Source: Planctomycetaceae bacterium
GTDB lineage: Bacteria; Planctomycetota; Planctomycetia; Planctomycetales; Planctomycetaceae
Assembly (NCBI GenBank): GCA_018699955.1
Contig: JABISG010000118.1
Span: 1-64,000, forward strand
DNA: 64,000 nucleotides
Reading direction: 5' to 3'
Below, piece after piece: positions 36,144-46,300 of the stretch (position 1 is its first letter; each line of letters opens with the position of its first letter). The notes beneath the pieces are model-generated. The model saw only the letters and a list, made by a program, of their open reading frames with translations. It ran no database searches and was not told the origin of the DNA. The position numbers were made by a program, and so were the translations under genes.

Positions 36144-36184
36144 CACGAAGACGAAGCCATAATCTGCTTGGCTGGAGATGAATT

Positions 36185-37216
36185 ATGAAAATCATATTCG
36201 TAGCGCGCATGCTGCTGGCGGTGGCAATGTTGACAGCCGCGCCGCGCATGCTGGCGGCGCAATCGGCGGGCGAAACCATCAAGTCGGTTATGCCGCGCAT
36301 GGTGAAGATTTTTGGTGCCGGTGGAATTCGACAGCTGCATGCTTACGGCACGGGAACGCTCGTTTCCGCCGAAGGACACATCATCACCGTCTGGAGCCAC
36401 GTGCTCGACACTGATGAAGTTACCGTCGTTTTGGCCAACGGCCGACGTCTGGAGGCCAAAGTGCTGGGAGCCGAACCGCAGCTCGATCTGGCGGTGATCA
36501 AACTTCAGGAAGACGACCTCGACCTGCCATTCTTCGATTTGGCAAATGCAACGTCGGCCAGCCCCGGTACGCGGATTCTCGGTTTCAGCAACATGTTCAA
36601 AGTGGCAACCGGCGACGAGCCGGTCTCTGTGTTGCACGGCGTGATTTCCGCCCGGACAAGACTAACCGCCCGCCGCGGCGCGTACCAGGTTCCTTATGAC
36701 GGCGACGTCTACGTCGTCGATGCCATCACCAACAACCCCGGTGCCGGCGGAGGCATTATCACGTCCGTCGATGGCAAACTGCTGGGAATGATTGGCAAGG
36801 AGCTGCGAAACGCCGAGAGCAACACCTGGATCAACTATGCCGTCCCCATCCCCGAGATTCGTAAAGTCGTCGGCGAAATTATTAGCGGTCAGTATGTTCG
36901 CGAAGAAAAGTCGGACGAAGAAGACAACCCCGAGCGGTACAACCCGTTCGATTTTGGTCTGGTGATGATTCCCGATGTCCTTTACCGAACGCCCGCGTAT
37001 ATCACGTCGGTTGTGCCCAATACGGCTGCTGACGAAGCCGGGATCCAACCGGACGATCTGATCGTCTTCGCCAATGATGAATTGATTCAATCCAACCGCA
37101 TGTTGAAGCGAGAGTTGGGACGCCTCGAAGGTGGCGATACGCTACGGATCATCGTCAAACGCGGCGCCACATTGGTGACTCTCGAATTTCCCGTGCAAAA
37201 GAAACCCGGCTCCTAA
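36185..37216 (+). CDS. HtrA-like protease homologue, catalytic Ser replaced
   Basis: 343 residues; GGAG seven bases before ATG 36185; signal peptide to about 25. Trypsin-like fold with His72 (VWSHVLD) and Asp101 (LDLAVIKL) retained, but the nucleophile motif reads NNPGAGGG where NPGNSGG is expected, placing Gly188 at the Ser position. One C-terminal PDZ domain (about 265-335, VVPNTAADEAGIQPDDLIVF). Predicted to be proteolytically inactive, perhaps a binding or regulatory subunit for the active paralogue 41 bases upstream, which is inference. A sequencing error is unlikely because two positions of the motif differ and the frame is intact. Confidence 0.88.
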   Translation: MKIIFVARMLLAVAMLTAAPRMLAAQSAGETIKSVMPRMVKIFGAGGIRQLHAYGTGTLVSAEGHIITVWSHVLDTDEVTVVLANGRRLEAKVLGAEPQLDLAVIKLQEDDLDLPFFDLANATSASPGTRILGFSNMFKVATGDEPVSVLHGVISARTRLTARRGAYQVPYDGDVYVVDAITNNPGAGGGIITSVDGKLLGMIGKELRNAESNTWINYAVPIPEIRKVVGEIISGQYVREEKSDEEDNPERYNPFDFGLVMIPDVLYRTPAYITSVVPNTAADEAGIQPDDLIVFANDELIQSNRMLKRELGRLEGGDTLRIIVKRGATLVTLEFPVQKKPGS

Positions 37217-37245
37217 AGCCACCTGAAATACCAAGGCGAATCGCC

Positions 37246-39285
37246 ATGCAATTCCCCATCAAATACCGCCGATCGCTTTTCGGTTTCACGCTTACCGTCT
37301 GCGCGGTGCTGGCGACTGGGAACGCCATCGCAGCCGACGCCAAGACCGAAGCCCTGGAAGAGCAGGCGTTCAAACAGGCGGCGGCATTGGCGGCCGAGTC
37401 GGTTGTGCGCGTGCAGACCATTGGCGGCATCGACCGCGTTGGCCAGGTCTTGACCGGAACCGGTCCAACGACAGGTGTTATCGTTTCAGCGGATGGCTAC
37501 ATCATTTCCAGTGCGTTCAACTTTGCGTCAAAGCCGGCTTCGGTCCTGGTGCAATTGCCGGATGGTCGCCGATTCAGCGCCGAAACGGTCGCCACTGATC
37601 GCCTGAAAATGCTGACGCTTTTGAAGATCGACGCCAAGGGTCTCATTCCCGCCGTCGCCGCCAAAAAAGATTCCGTCAAAGTTGGTCAATGGGCTGTGGC
37701 GATGGGCCGCACCTTTAGTCTGGAGTACCCCAGTATTTCGGTTGGAATTGTCAGTGCGCTCAACCGCATCTGGGGCAAGGCCGTTCAGACAGATGCAAAA
37801 ATCTCGCCGGTCAACTATGGCGGACCGCTCGTCAATATTGAAGGCAAGACGCTTGGCATTCTGGTACCGCTTTCAACGCGCGGCAGCGGCGAGACCGCAG
37901 GCGTCGAATGGTACGACTCGGGCATCGGATTTGCCATCCCCATGCAGGACGTTTACACAACTCTCGATCGCCTGAAGGCTGGCAAGGATCTGCAGCCCGG
38001 ACTGATGGGAATCAACTTTCGTGGTCGCGATTTGCTCGGTGGCAAACCGATTCTCGACCGCGTGCGAACCGAGTCTCCCGCCGACAAGGTCGGGTTCAAG
38101 TCGGGCGACCTGATCGTAACCGTTAATGGAAAACCGGTCCATCGCCAGGCAGAGGTCAAGCAAGTCCTCGGTAGCCTCTACTCCGACGACACAGTCACAA
38201 TTGCAATCAAGCGCGATGACAAAACGATTGAGAAGGAACTGACGCTCGTCGCCGAGTTGGTGGCGTACGAATCGGGTTTTCTGGGAATTCTTCCCGGCAG
38301 AGGTCCAGTTGGTCCGGCGACAGCCGGTGTTGAAGTTCGCCACATCTTTCCAGGCAGCCCGGCGGCAATGGCGGGACTGAAAACACGTGACCGCATTATG
38401 CGTTTCGGCGAAACGGACATCACCGACGCTCAGTCGCTGCTGAGTCTCGTCAGCCGTTTGCGTCCCGAAGAAAAAACGTCACTCGTGTTTGTGCGCGACG
38501 ACAAAGAACAAACGGTGCAGCTTGAATTGGCATCGATCCCGGACGATGTTCCGGCCGAACTGACGTCATCGTTTATCCCGGTGGCCAAAGAAGATGATGC
38601 AAAGGATGACAAAAAGCCGGCAGACAAGGACGACAATACGGATGCCGACGAGGAAGAAGGCCCCAAGACCGGTCGCTTCAATGTCAAAATGCCCAATGGC
38701 GAACACAGCTGCTGGGCCTATGTGCCGGCAGACTACAACCCGCAGTACGAATACGCGGTCATGGTTTGGATTCACCCGGGCGGCGACACGATGGAAGCCA
38801 CGGTGTTCAAGCAATGGCAGGCCATCTGCGACCGTCGAGGAATCATCATCCTCGGTCCCAAGGCCCAACAGGTCAGTGGCTTTACACCGAACGAGGCGGA
38901 GTTTGTTAAAGACGCGTTGGAGCAAATGACCGAGAAGTACTCAATCGACACGAATCGAGTGTTCCTGCACACGTATTCCAACGGCGGGAAATTCGCATAC
39001 CAGCTTGCCTTCAAATACCGCGAGCAGTTTCACGGCGTGGCAGCGGCGGCGGCTCCACTGCGAACGCGTCCACCGGAAAACGATCCCGACTATCGCATGC
39101 AGTTTCATCTTCTCTGCGGAGACAAGGACAGCCTGTTCCGCAACATGCAGCAGACGGTTGGTGGTCTGAAGCGGTTGAAGTACCCGGTCAACTTCACAAC
39201 GATGAAGGGCCGCGCCCACAAGTATCCTGCGGAAGAGGAAACCGAGGAAATCGGCCGTTGGGCCGACTGTCTTGATCGCATTTGA
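37246..39285 (+). CDS. Pseudo-HtrA with two PDZ domains and esterase-like domain
   Basis: 679 residues, 29 bases after the previous stop. Signal peptide to about 30. The trypsin-like part aligns by SADGY (81-85), TDRLKML and VNYGGPL with the active paralogue, but all three triad positions differ: His to Phe91, Asp to Met122, Ser to Tyr191. Two PDZ domains follow (about 245-330, GRDLLGGKPILDRV; about 335-425, VRHIFPGSPAAMAGLK), then an acidic linker (about 450-470) and a C-terminal alpha/beta-hydrolase fold of the esterase/PHB-depolymerase type (about 475-679). There Ser578 lies in a TYSNGG elbow (usually GxSxG), with candidate Asp626/Asp628 (CGDKDSL) and His658 (GRAHKYP). So protease activity is lost while a possible esterase activity is retained. 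Probably periplasmic. Confidence 0.87.
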   Translation: MQFPIKYRRSLFGFTLTVCAVLATGNAIAADAKTEALEEQAFKQAAALAAESVVRVQTIGGIDRVGQVLTGTGPTTGVIVSADGYIISSAFNFASKPASVLVQLPDGRRFSAETVATDRLKMLTLLKIDAKGLIPAVAAKKDSVKVGQWAVAMGRTFSLEYPSISVGIVSALNRIWGKAVQTDAKISPVNYGGPLVNIEGKTLGILVPLSTRGSGETAGVEWYDSGIGFAIPMQDVYTTLDRLKAGKDLQPGLMGINFRGRDLLGGKPILDRVRTESPADKVGFKSGDLIVTVNGKPVHRQAEVKQVLGSLYSDDTVTIAIKRDDKTIEKELTLVAELVAYESGFLGILPGRGPVGPATAGVEVRHIFPGSPAAMAGLKTRDRIMRFGETDITDAQSLLSLVSRLRPEEKTSLVFVRDDKEQTVQLELASIPDDVPAELTSSFIPVAKEDDAKDDKKPADKDDNTDADEEEGPKTGRFNVKMPNGEHSCWAYVPADYNPQYEYAVMVWIHPGGDTMEATVFKQWQAICDRRGIIILGPKAQQVSGFTPNEAEFVKDALEQMTEKYSIDTNRVFLHTYSNGGKFAYQLAFKYREQFHGVAAAAAPLRTRPPENDPDYRMQFHLLCGDKDSLFRNMQQTVGGLKRLKYPVNFTTMKGRAHKYPAEEETEEIGRWADCLDRI

Positions 39286-39510
39286 AACTGCCGGGCGGTC
39301 GTGAATCAGCCCGAATGACCTGTGCTGAAATGTCCAACTTGCCGACGTTGCTCAAGAATTCGCGGCTCGACGTGTTGCGGCACGGCTGTTAGACTGCGGC
39401 CCGTTCCACCCCGCCCGACAAAAACGCCCGGCGGACGGTCTAATGCGAAGCCGTCGTCTTGTCGGCCGATCATTCGCTTCGCCCCTCGCCCCTGTAATGC
39501 CCAACCGGAC

Positions 39511-40320
39511 ATGCCTGTTTCGGAATACATCAACGCGATCATTCTGGGTGCTCTTCAGGGGGTCGCCGAATTCCTGCCGATCAGTTCGAGCGGCCACCTG
39601 GTCATTTTTGGTAAGTTGTTGGGCCAGACCGAGAACTTTCAAATGACGGTCGCCCTGCATGTTGGTACCTTGTTTTCTATTCTCGTGGTCTATCGCAATG
39701 AATTGAAGATATTGCTGACCAAGCGGCCGCTTTGTCAGGCGATTGTCTTGGCGACTGTGCCGTTGGTTGCCATCGGCCTTTGCTTGTCGATGAGTAAACC
39801 AATCAAATCAATGCTCGATGCGCTGTTTTCCAATGTTTTACTAGCCGGCTGCGGTCTACTGGTTACGGCGGTCGTGCTTGTTGTCGGTCAACGATTGGAA
39901 CGAAACAGGCGGACACTCGATGAAATAACGACATGGCATGCAATTATCGTGGGGCTGTTTCAGGCGATGGCTCTCGTTCCGGGCGTTTCGCGGTCAGGCA
40001 GCACAATCGCCGGCGGACTCGTTGGCGGGCTGCGCCGCGAAGCGGCTACAACGTTTTCATTCTTCATTGCCATTCCTGCCATTGCAGGTGGCGGCGTGCT
40101 GGCAGCCAAAGAGATATGGGAGGGAAATGGGGGTGGCAGTTCGGTTGGCGTGCTGCTGGTGGGGGCAAGCGTCTCGTTCGTCGTCGGACTATTTGCATTG
40201 CGATGGCTGATTCGCCTCGTGTCGCAACAACGTCTGCACTGGTTTGCGTGGTATTGTGCGGTTGTCGGAACTGCGACGATCCTCTGGCAGCTATGGCGGC
40301 AAATTACGGTGAGTTCGTAG
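39511..40320 (+). CDS. uppP: Undecaprenyl-diphosphatase (BacA/UppP)
   Basis: 269 residues from ATG 39511, where family similarity begins; longer in-frame starts give unrelated Cys/Arg-rich sequence. UppP dephosphorylates undecaprenyl diphosphate to recycle the lipid carrier of cell-wall and surface-glycan synthesis. Both signatures are intact: the Glu-rich LQGVAEFLPISSSGHL (about 15-30) and PGVSRSGSTI (about 159-168), plus eight or so membrane helices. It is the last + strand gene of the cluster, 225 bases after the esterase-fusion gene, and overlaps the stop of the convergent giant gene by 17 bases. Its presence links the cluster to the cell envelope. Confidence 0.95.
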   Translation: MPVSEYINAIILGALQGVAEFLPISSSGHLVIFGKLLGQTENFQMTVALHVGTLFSILVVYRNELKILLTKRPLCQAIVLATVPLVAIGLCLSMSKPIKSMLDALFSNVLLAGCGLLVTAVVLVVGQRLERNRRTLDEITTWHAIIVGLFQAMALVPGVSRSGSTIAGGLVGGLRREAATTFSFFIAIPAIAGGGVLAAKEIWEGNGGGSSVGVLLVGASVSFVVGLFALRWLIRLVSQQRLHWFAWYCAVVGTATILWQLWRQITVSS

Positions 40321-43300
40321 CCGTTCCAGTCGACTCATCCGCGGTGACGTTGACCACAAGATCGGATTCACTCTTTGAACGGCGGCGATCCCAAACTGCC
40401 ACAACGAGTGCAACCAACAGCAGGACGATTCCTAATTCACTCGGACGCAGACAGGTCCACCACAGAATTCCCAGCAGAGCCCACGCCGCAGGCTGATTGC
40501 GAGACAACCAGCTACCGATTTCCAGTTTGACCAACCGGCGCACCACTGGGATCAGGGGCAGGCCGATCAACAACAAGACTGCAGCGACCATCCAGTTCTT
40601 GACAATCCAGAACGAAATGGATGGCAGCGACTGAGACGAAGATTGCACAATCCTTCCCAGCATCGCAGTTCGGTTCGGTGTGGGTGTGATAGTTGCAAAA
40701 GTCGAATCGCCAACCACATCCGGCCAGTCATTCGCCTGTGTTTCCGCGTCCGGTGCGTCCTGTGCAATATGTGCCGCGATGTCGGCGATTCCCTGGTCGA
40801 TCCGACCAAACCGTTCGCGGCGTGCTATCCATTGTGGATTCGTAGATGATGCTTGCCGGCTGTTCGAGAGTCGACTCTTAATCATTCGATGCTGCCTTAG
40901 CAGCCTGTTCCACAGCGGTGGGCGCTGTTGTCCGTCACTTTGTGGCTCGTTCAGTTGAAACAGGGCTTCCAACTTGTCGAGCGCGTAATCGAATTCGTCA
41001 ATCTCTTCCAACTGATCGCCGGCGGCGTAGAAGGAGCCTTCCGGCGGCAGCATCCTGATGATCGATCGTTCCACATAGATCATCCGGGGTACCGGAATCG
41101 GTTGTAATCGGGGCGACCAACGAGACGGCGATTTGACCGCCGGTTGCGACCAATGCAGGTCGATACGGTGAGGTCCTGCGCCTTTAGCGATTGGAATCGA
41201 CAAGCTGTGCGAGGTCTCATCCAGCTGGATGGAGACAGCCGGCTGACCGTCAATAAACAAAGCCCGCATCATCAAGTCGCGAGGCCATGCTAATTCGAGT
41301 TTGTCGTCTGTTAAATTCGTTATCCAGATTGTTGTCCGCCCAAATGAGTCGCGACCAACATTTGGAACAATACGAGTTTCAACCAACGGAATCCGGGATA
41401 CGTCTGAGTTTGCTTTAGCCAAACCGGTAAAGAATGAACCACCCGGCGACTCGACAATGTACGCACGCCATTTGTCATCGGCACTGCCGATTTCAGCACG
41501 ACGTCGTACCGTAATCGGCAAAGCGCGCGGCAGAACGCGATCAGTGCCGAGACCAACCGGCTGCAGTTCCAACTCTCTTGAGATCAGAAGATATCCGTCG
41601 AACGGATTGACGTCCTCGACATCGACTTGTGGCAAAGACCAGTCACCCGGCGGCGGTGTGTCGAGAGTTGCAACAATACGTACGCCCAGCGACTTGGCTG
41701 GCTTGGATTTGGTGACGCAAGTGAGTCGGATCGATCCATCCGTCTGCAGGTCGCTGCTCAAATTGACTGACGGCGACTCGACCCGGTAACGATTGACGAA
41801 CCGCTTGGGAATTCGCAAGTGAACCTGAGTGATCGGCATGCCGTTGTTGGTTCTGTGAAACTGGAAGTCGTAGACGACCTGCCACTCCGCTGATGATCGT
41901 TGGGAGATGCTGACAATTGCCTCCGTTCGCATCTGGCCGCTATGCGAATCGACCTGAATGCGAGGGACTCGCTCATCGGAATTCAACCGGTACTGCCCCA
42001 AAAGTTCAAGTTCTCCCTCACCAATGCTGGGCGCGACGCTCGTTTCGATTTCATCGAGTGCGTCCGACTCACTCAATTGGACAGCCGATGGCGGTTCGTA
42101 AAATATCCGTAACCGCGAATCGATGATTTCCGCCTGATCGATTTTGACAAGCGGCAGGGCGACCGAGGCCGCCGAAGACATCCGGCGTTCGCCTGTCAGA
42201 GAAATGCTCTGAATGCCCGTCGATTTGTCGCTAAGAAAGAGTTCGATGGCGTTTCCGCGCCGCGACCAATGCACGAGTCGCTCGGCGTCGTCTTCACGAA
42301 CGGAGATATCTGCGATCGCCAACTGTGGAGGCACGCGCAGCCGATGGCGAAACACGGGAGCGCGGCTAGTTTCGAGGTCTGCCGTCAACGTCCATTTCAA
42401 CACGTCGCCGCGAACGATGCCGGTCTGAATCATGCGAACCCTGCGAAGGGCAACTGCCGACTTCAACAGGAAGGGTAGACGACGTTCCGCTGGAAGGGTG
42501 TCGTACGCATACTGGATCGGACGAACCGAGTCGGAGTTGCCGGCTAGAGTCTTAAATGTCTCGGTGGCAATTTCCTGCGCACCTTCATCGTTTTCCAACG
42601 GGGTGATGTCGAACTCGGGTGGCGCAACAATTCCCAGTAGATTGTCTATCTCAGAAATCAGGTAGGGCTGTGCCGACTGTACTATGAGCGACGCCGTAGG
42701 GACGTGAACTTCTCCATTGCCATTCATGGAAATGGGGACGATCACTAAAGCATCGACCGCAAAGTCTCGCCGCTGAGAATCCGTAAACTGAACGAGAAGC
42801 TTCGACGTACGCTTCGTCGATGCAGCCGCTGAATAATCATCGATCGGCTCGCCACCGAGAGTCACTTTCCGAACAACCATGTTGTCGAATGCGTGTGGAA
42901 GCTTCCATGCGACGAAATCAACCTCACCGCTGAGAACGCGGTAATCGACGTGGTAAATCAATTCCAACCAAGTGGGACGCACCGTCACGTGCGTTGTGAC
43001 CGCGGCCTCGAGCCGTGCCGGCGCTTGCACCGGTTCCGTGTTCTTCGACCACAGAACTTGAAAATGGCTCGTCTTTCCAAGCAGAACCGACAGCGATCGG
43101 CGATCACCTGCGACAACCTGTTCGCCGCGCGCGCCGTTCAATTCAATCGTTCCGGGTGCCAGTGAAAACTCCTGTTGAAGATGTGCCGAAGCCACCGGAA
43201 TGATGTTCAATTGGAAGCCGTCGCCACGGGGGGCGACGTCGGTGGCTGGCCGAAATTCAACGCTGACATCGAATTCAGACACCGCGCCCGATAGCGAGTC

Positions 43301-46300
43301 TTCGGTCGTCGATTTTAGTTCGACGAAAAACTGCTTTCCTTCTTTTCCCAGAATGATGGGCTGCGGGCGATCGTTGACCATGCAATGATCGGGATTGGCA
43401 CGCGCATTGGGAAACACAACGCGCGCCGTCCGCATTGTGGGAAGCAGATAGACCTTGTATTTCGCCTCGACAACAACCGAGTTATTTTCATCGACGCGTG
43501 CGATGTAGTTGGCAGCCGAGACAAGAAAACTTCCTGCTTCATCTGAACGATCGACCTGAAGCCGTAACCGGGTGAGCGCACTGCGTTCGATGTAAACAAT
43601 CGAATCGTCGCGAATTCGCAGATCGCCGTTGGTATTTGGGACCAGCACGCGAATTGATTGCATCGGCAGCGGATCGCGCTGGGCAAGCGGTTCGCCGCTG
43701 GAACGAACTGCGTTCCCCGCTGTTTCTTCCTGAGCGAATGATTGAGCGACCGTCAAAGCCACTGCCAGCAGCAACGCGGTCGCTGGCGCTGCACGATAAC
43801 TGGCGGTACTTCCCGTTGGAACAAGGTCTTCCGGTGGTTTTCGAAATCGCAGCTTCTCCAACAGCCGGCGAGGAAACAGCAGGGCGACCGCGGTTCCGAC
43901 CACGCACCCTCCAGCAACGAGCGCATAAAACGGGGGACTTAACCACGCGGCAAACAGACTGATGCTTAACCAGTAGCCGAAGGCTCCCATGCGAAACTTC
44001 GAGTGTCGAACTCGCATCAGCAACCCGCACAACAGACAACCAAGCGTCCCCAACCACGCAAGCAGCCATGCCTGCGAATGCCGTCGTGTCGAAATGACCA
44101 ATGCGCCGGGAAGATACGGTGCCGTGGCCCGATTAACCGTCCAGCCGACGGGTGAAAACCTCTGCGGTGCTGTCTGCCGCTTGTCACCTTGTGCATCCGA
44201 CTGCGCAGTACGAAATGTTGCCCACGACTTTGCGGAAAACGGGTTAAACATTGCGAGATTGATTGGACGGCCCAGTGGTCCGAAAAATCGTTCGGTCCAC
44301 GATAATTGAGGAAGACGGTCCAGCAGCATCATGTCGTTCGGTTCGCGCACGATCCACACATCCGGCCCCGTGGCGAACTCCCAATTGAATTCGAGAATCG
44401 TGTACTCACAATGTGGAACGGGTATCGTTCGCGTTTGCCCCAAACGTCCTTCGGCCGACGGAGTTTGGTACTCAAGTCGAACGACGCTTCGGACGCCGTC
44501 GCCGGTGTACGGGAAACTCCATTCGCTGCCGCGCTGCTGCGGCGCGACCAACGCACCATTTAACGATGCCGACAACAGCACGGCCGGGCGAGGTAATTCA
44601 AAACGGAATGCCTCGCCTGGTCCGCCGCCCAAGAGTGTCAGAGTGGCGCGGTGGCGGTCGAATCCTGGAAACTCATCAGACAGAATTGATTGCAGATCCA
44701 TCGTCGCCGTTGGCCGGCGCATCGCCCCGCCGACACCTTCACGCACGCGAAGTAGCAGCGATTCACGAGCAGATTGAAATGACCACAATCGTCCGAATGA
44801 CTTGCGGCCTGCAGCTTCCGAAAACTCTTGCCGATCGATCAAACCGGCCTCTATCGCATTCAGGCCCTCAACTTTCGCATCGACGTTCAATTCGCCGCCA
44901 CTCTGCAGTTCAACGATTCCCTGGAATGGGTCCAGCCCCGGGATGACCGCAAGTGTCGGCATCATGCTGGCTGTCGCGTTTCGTGTGCGTGTGCCAACGA
45001 TCGTGAATTCCCGTCTCAACGGCCGCGGAAAATGGACATCCCATAACTCTCCGCCAGGCGGCAAGTCCCAGTCGTCGTGTTGATCGATCAAGATGCGAGT
45101 TGCATCGAGAGGTGCTTGTCCATTCGTGTTTAGTTTCCATTGGACGTCGCCACCTGAAACCGTGAGATAGACTTTCAGACGGTTAACTGCAGCACCTTTG
45201 GGACGAATGCGCGCCTGCACCTTTTCGGTAAGACCAGCGGAATCCAATTTGTGTGTAATCCAGATGTGCGCGTCGATTGCCGGCCCGAGTTGTTCCAGTC
45301 TTAGTCGGCCTTCACCGGACACGTCGCTTGAATGCAAGAGCAACGCGCTGCCGTCGCTTGACGACTCGATTTTCTGCCAGAGATCCGAATCGGTTGCAAA
45401 CTTGGGAGCTTCAGCTGGTTGAACAATGTGGAATCCCGATCCAGTTTCTAAACTCGGGGCCGCGACAGCTGATCGCGACACAGCAACCAATTGCTCCACC
45501 GAACCGTGTTTCAGTGGGCGAAGCAACGGCAACCGAAGTGGCCGGCTCTGCGGAAGTGGAAGTCGTCGCGCCACAATCTCCACAGTTTTTGGCGATCCGG
45601 GTGCGATCGACTCACGAAACTCGATCGACAACGTTCGGCCGCCCCCCTTCTGCCGCCGCACCTCCCAATTGGTGAATGTTGACTCATCATTCGGCGACCG
45701 AACTTCAATCACTTCCCACTGCGGTGCCAGCCGGAATTCTGCTTCGAACGTGTTACCGGCATGTGTCGATAAATTGACGTGTGCCGTCATTGACCAGTTC
45801 TCACCCGACGTTTCAACGTGCGTTAGCAAGGTGACGTCGCGTCGCAGCTCTGGGTAGGCAACATCCAGCCTCAAGTCCGCATCGGGAAGAAACTGCTGGA
45901 AGGATAATGAACTCGAGACGTCTGGTGTCGAAACCGTTGCCGTCTGTCGAAAGCCGCGCAAATCGACCGACTGTAACTCCAATGGCGAATCGACTTTCAA
46001 GTGGAGGCTTCCACTCATAAACACTACGTTGCCAAGCCCTTTCGACTCGTCGCCGATGAAGAATTCATCCTTTATATCGCGCAGGTTTTCCGTCGTACTC
46101 AACGCTGCCTTCAAACGCGGCTGCGGAAGCTGCGACGTTTTGTCCAACGTTGACAACGACGTGCCGGCAATTCGAAGTGGCCTGCTGCTCCCTAACAGTG
46201 GATCGGAAAGCTGCACGGCCAGTTTGTGATCGTCACCATCGGGAATCAGCCGCCACGTGAGCGAATTGTTGCTGCCGTAACTCACTGAGTAAACGTTGAC

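Noticed and set aside
36185..37216. Frameshift or sequencing error as cause of the missing Ser in the second HtrA-like protein
   Set aside because: The frame is uninterrupted, flanking residues align, and the motif differs at two positions (A187, G188), so it is a real substitution.
39322..39510. Extended N terminus of UppP with CPTC and Arg-rich sequence
   Set aside because: Similarity to UppP begins only at the ATG at 39511; the upstream part would put charged, Cys-rich sequence before the first membrane helix.
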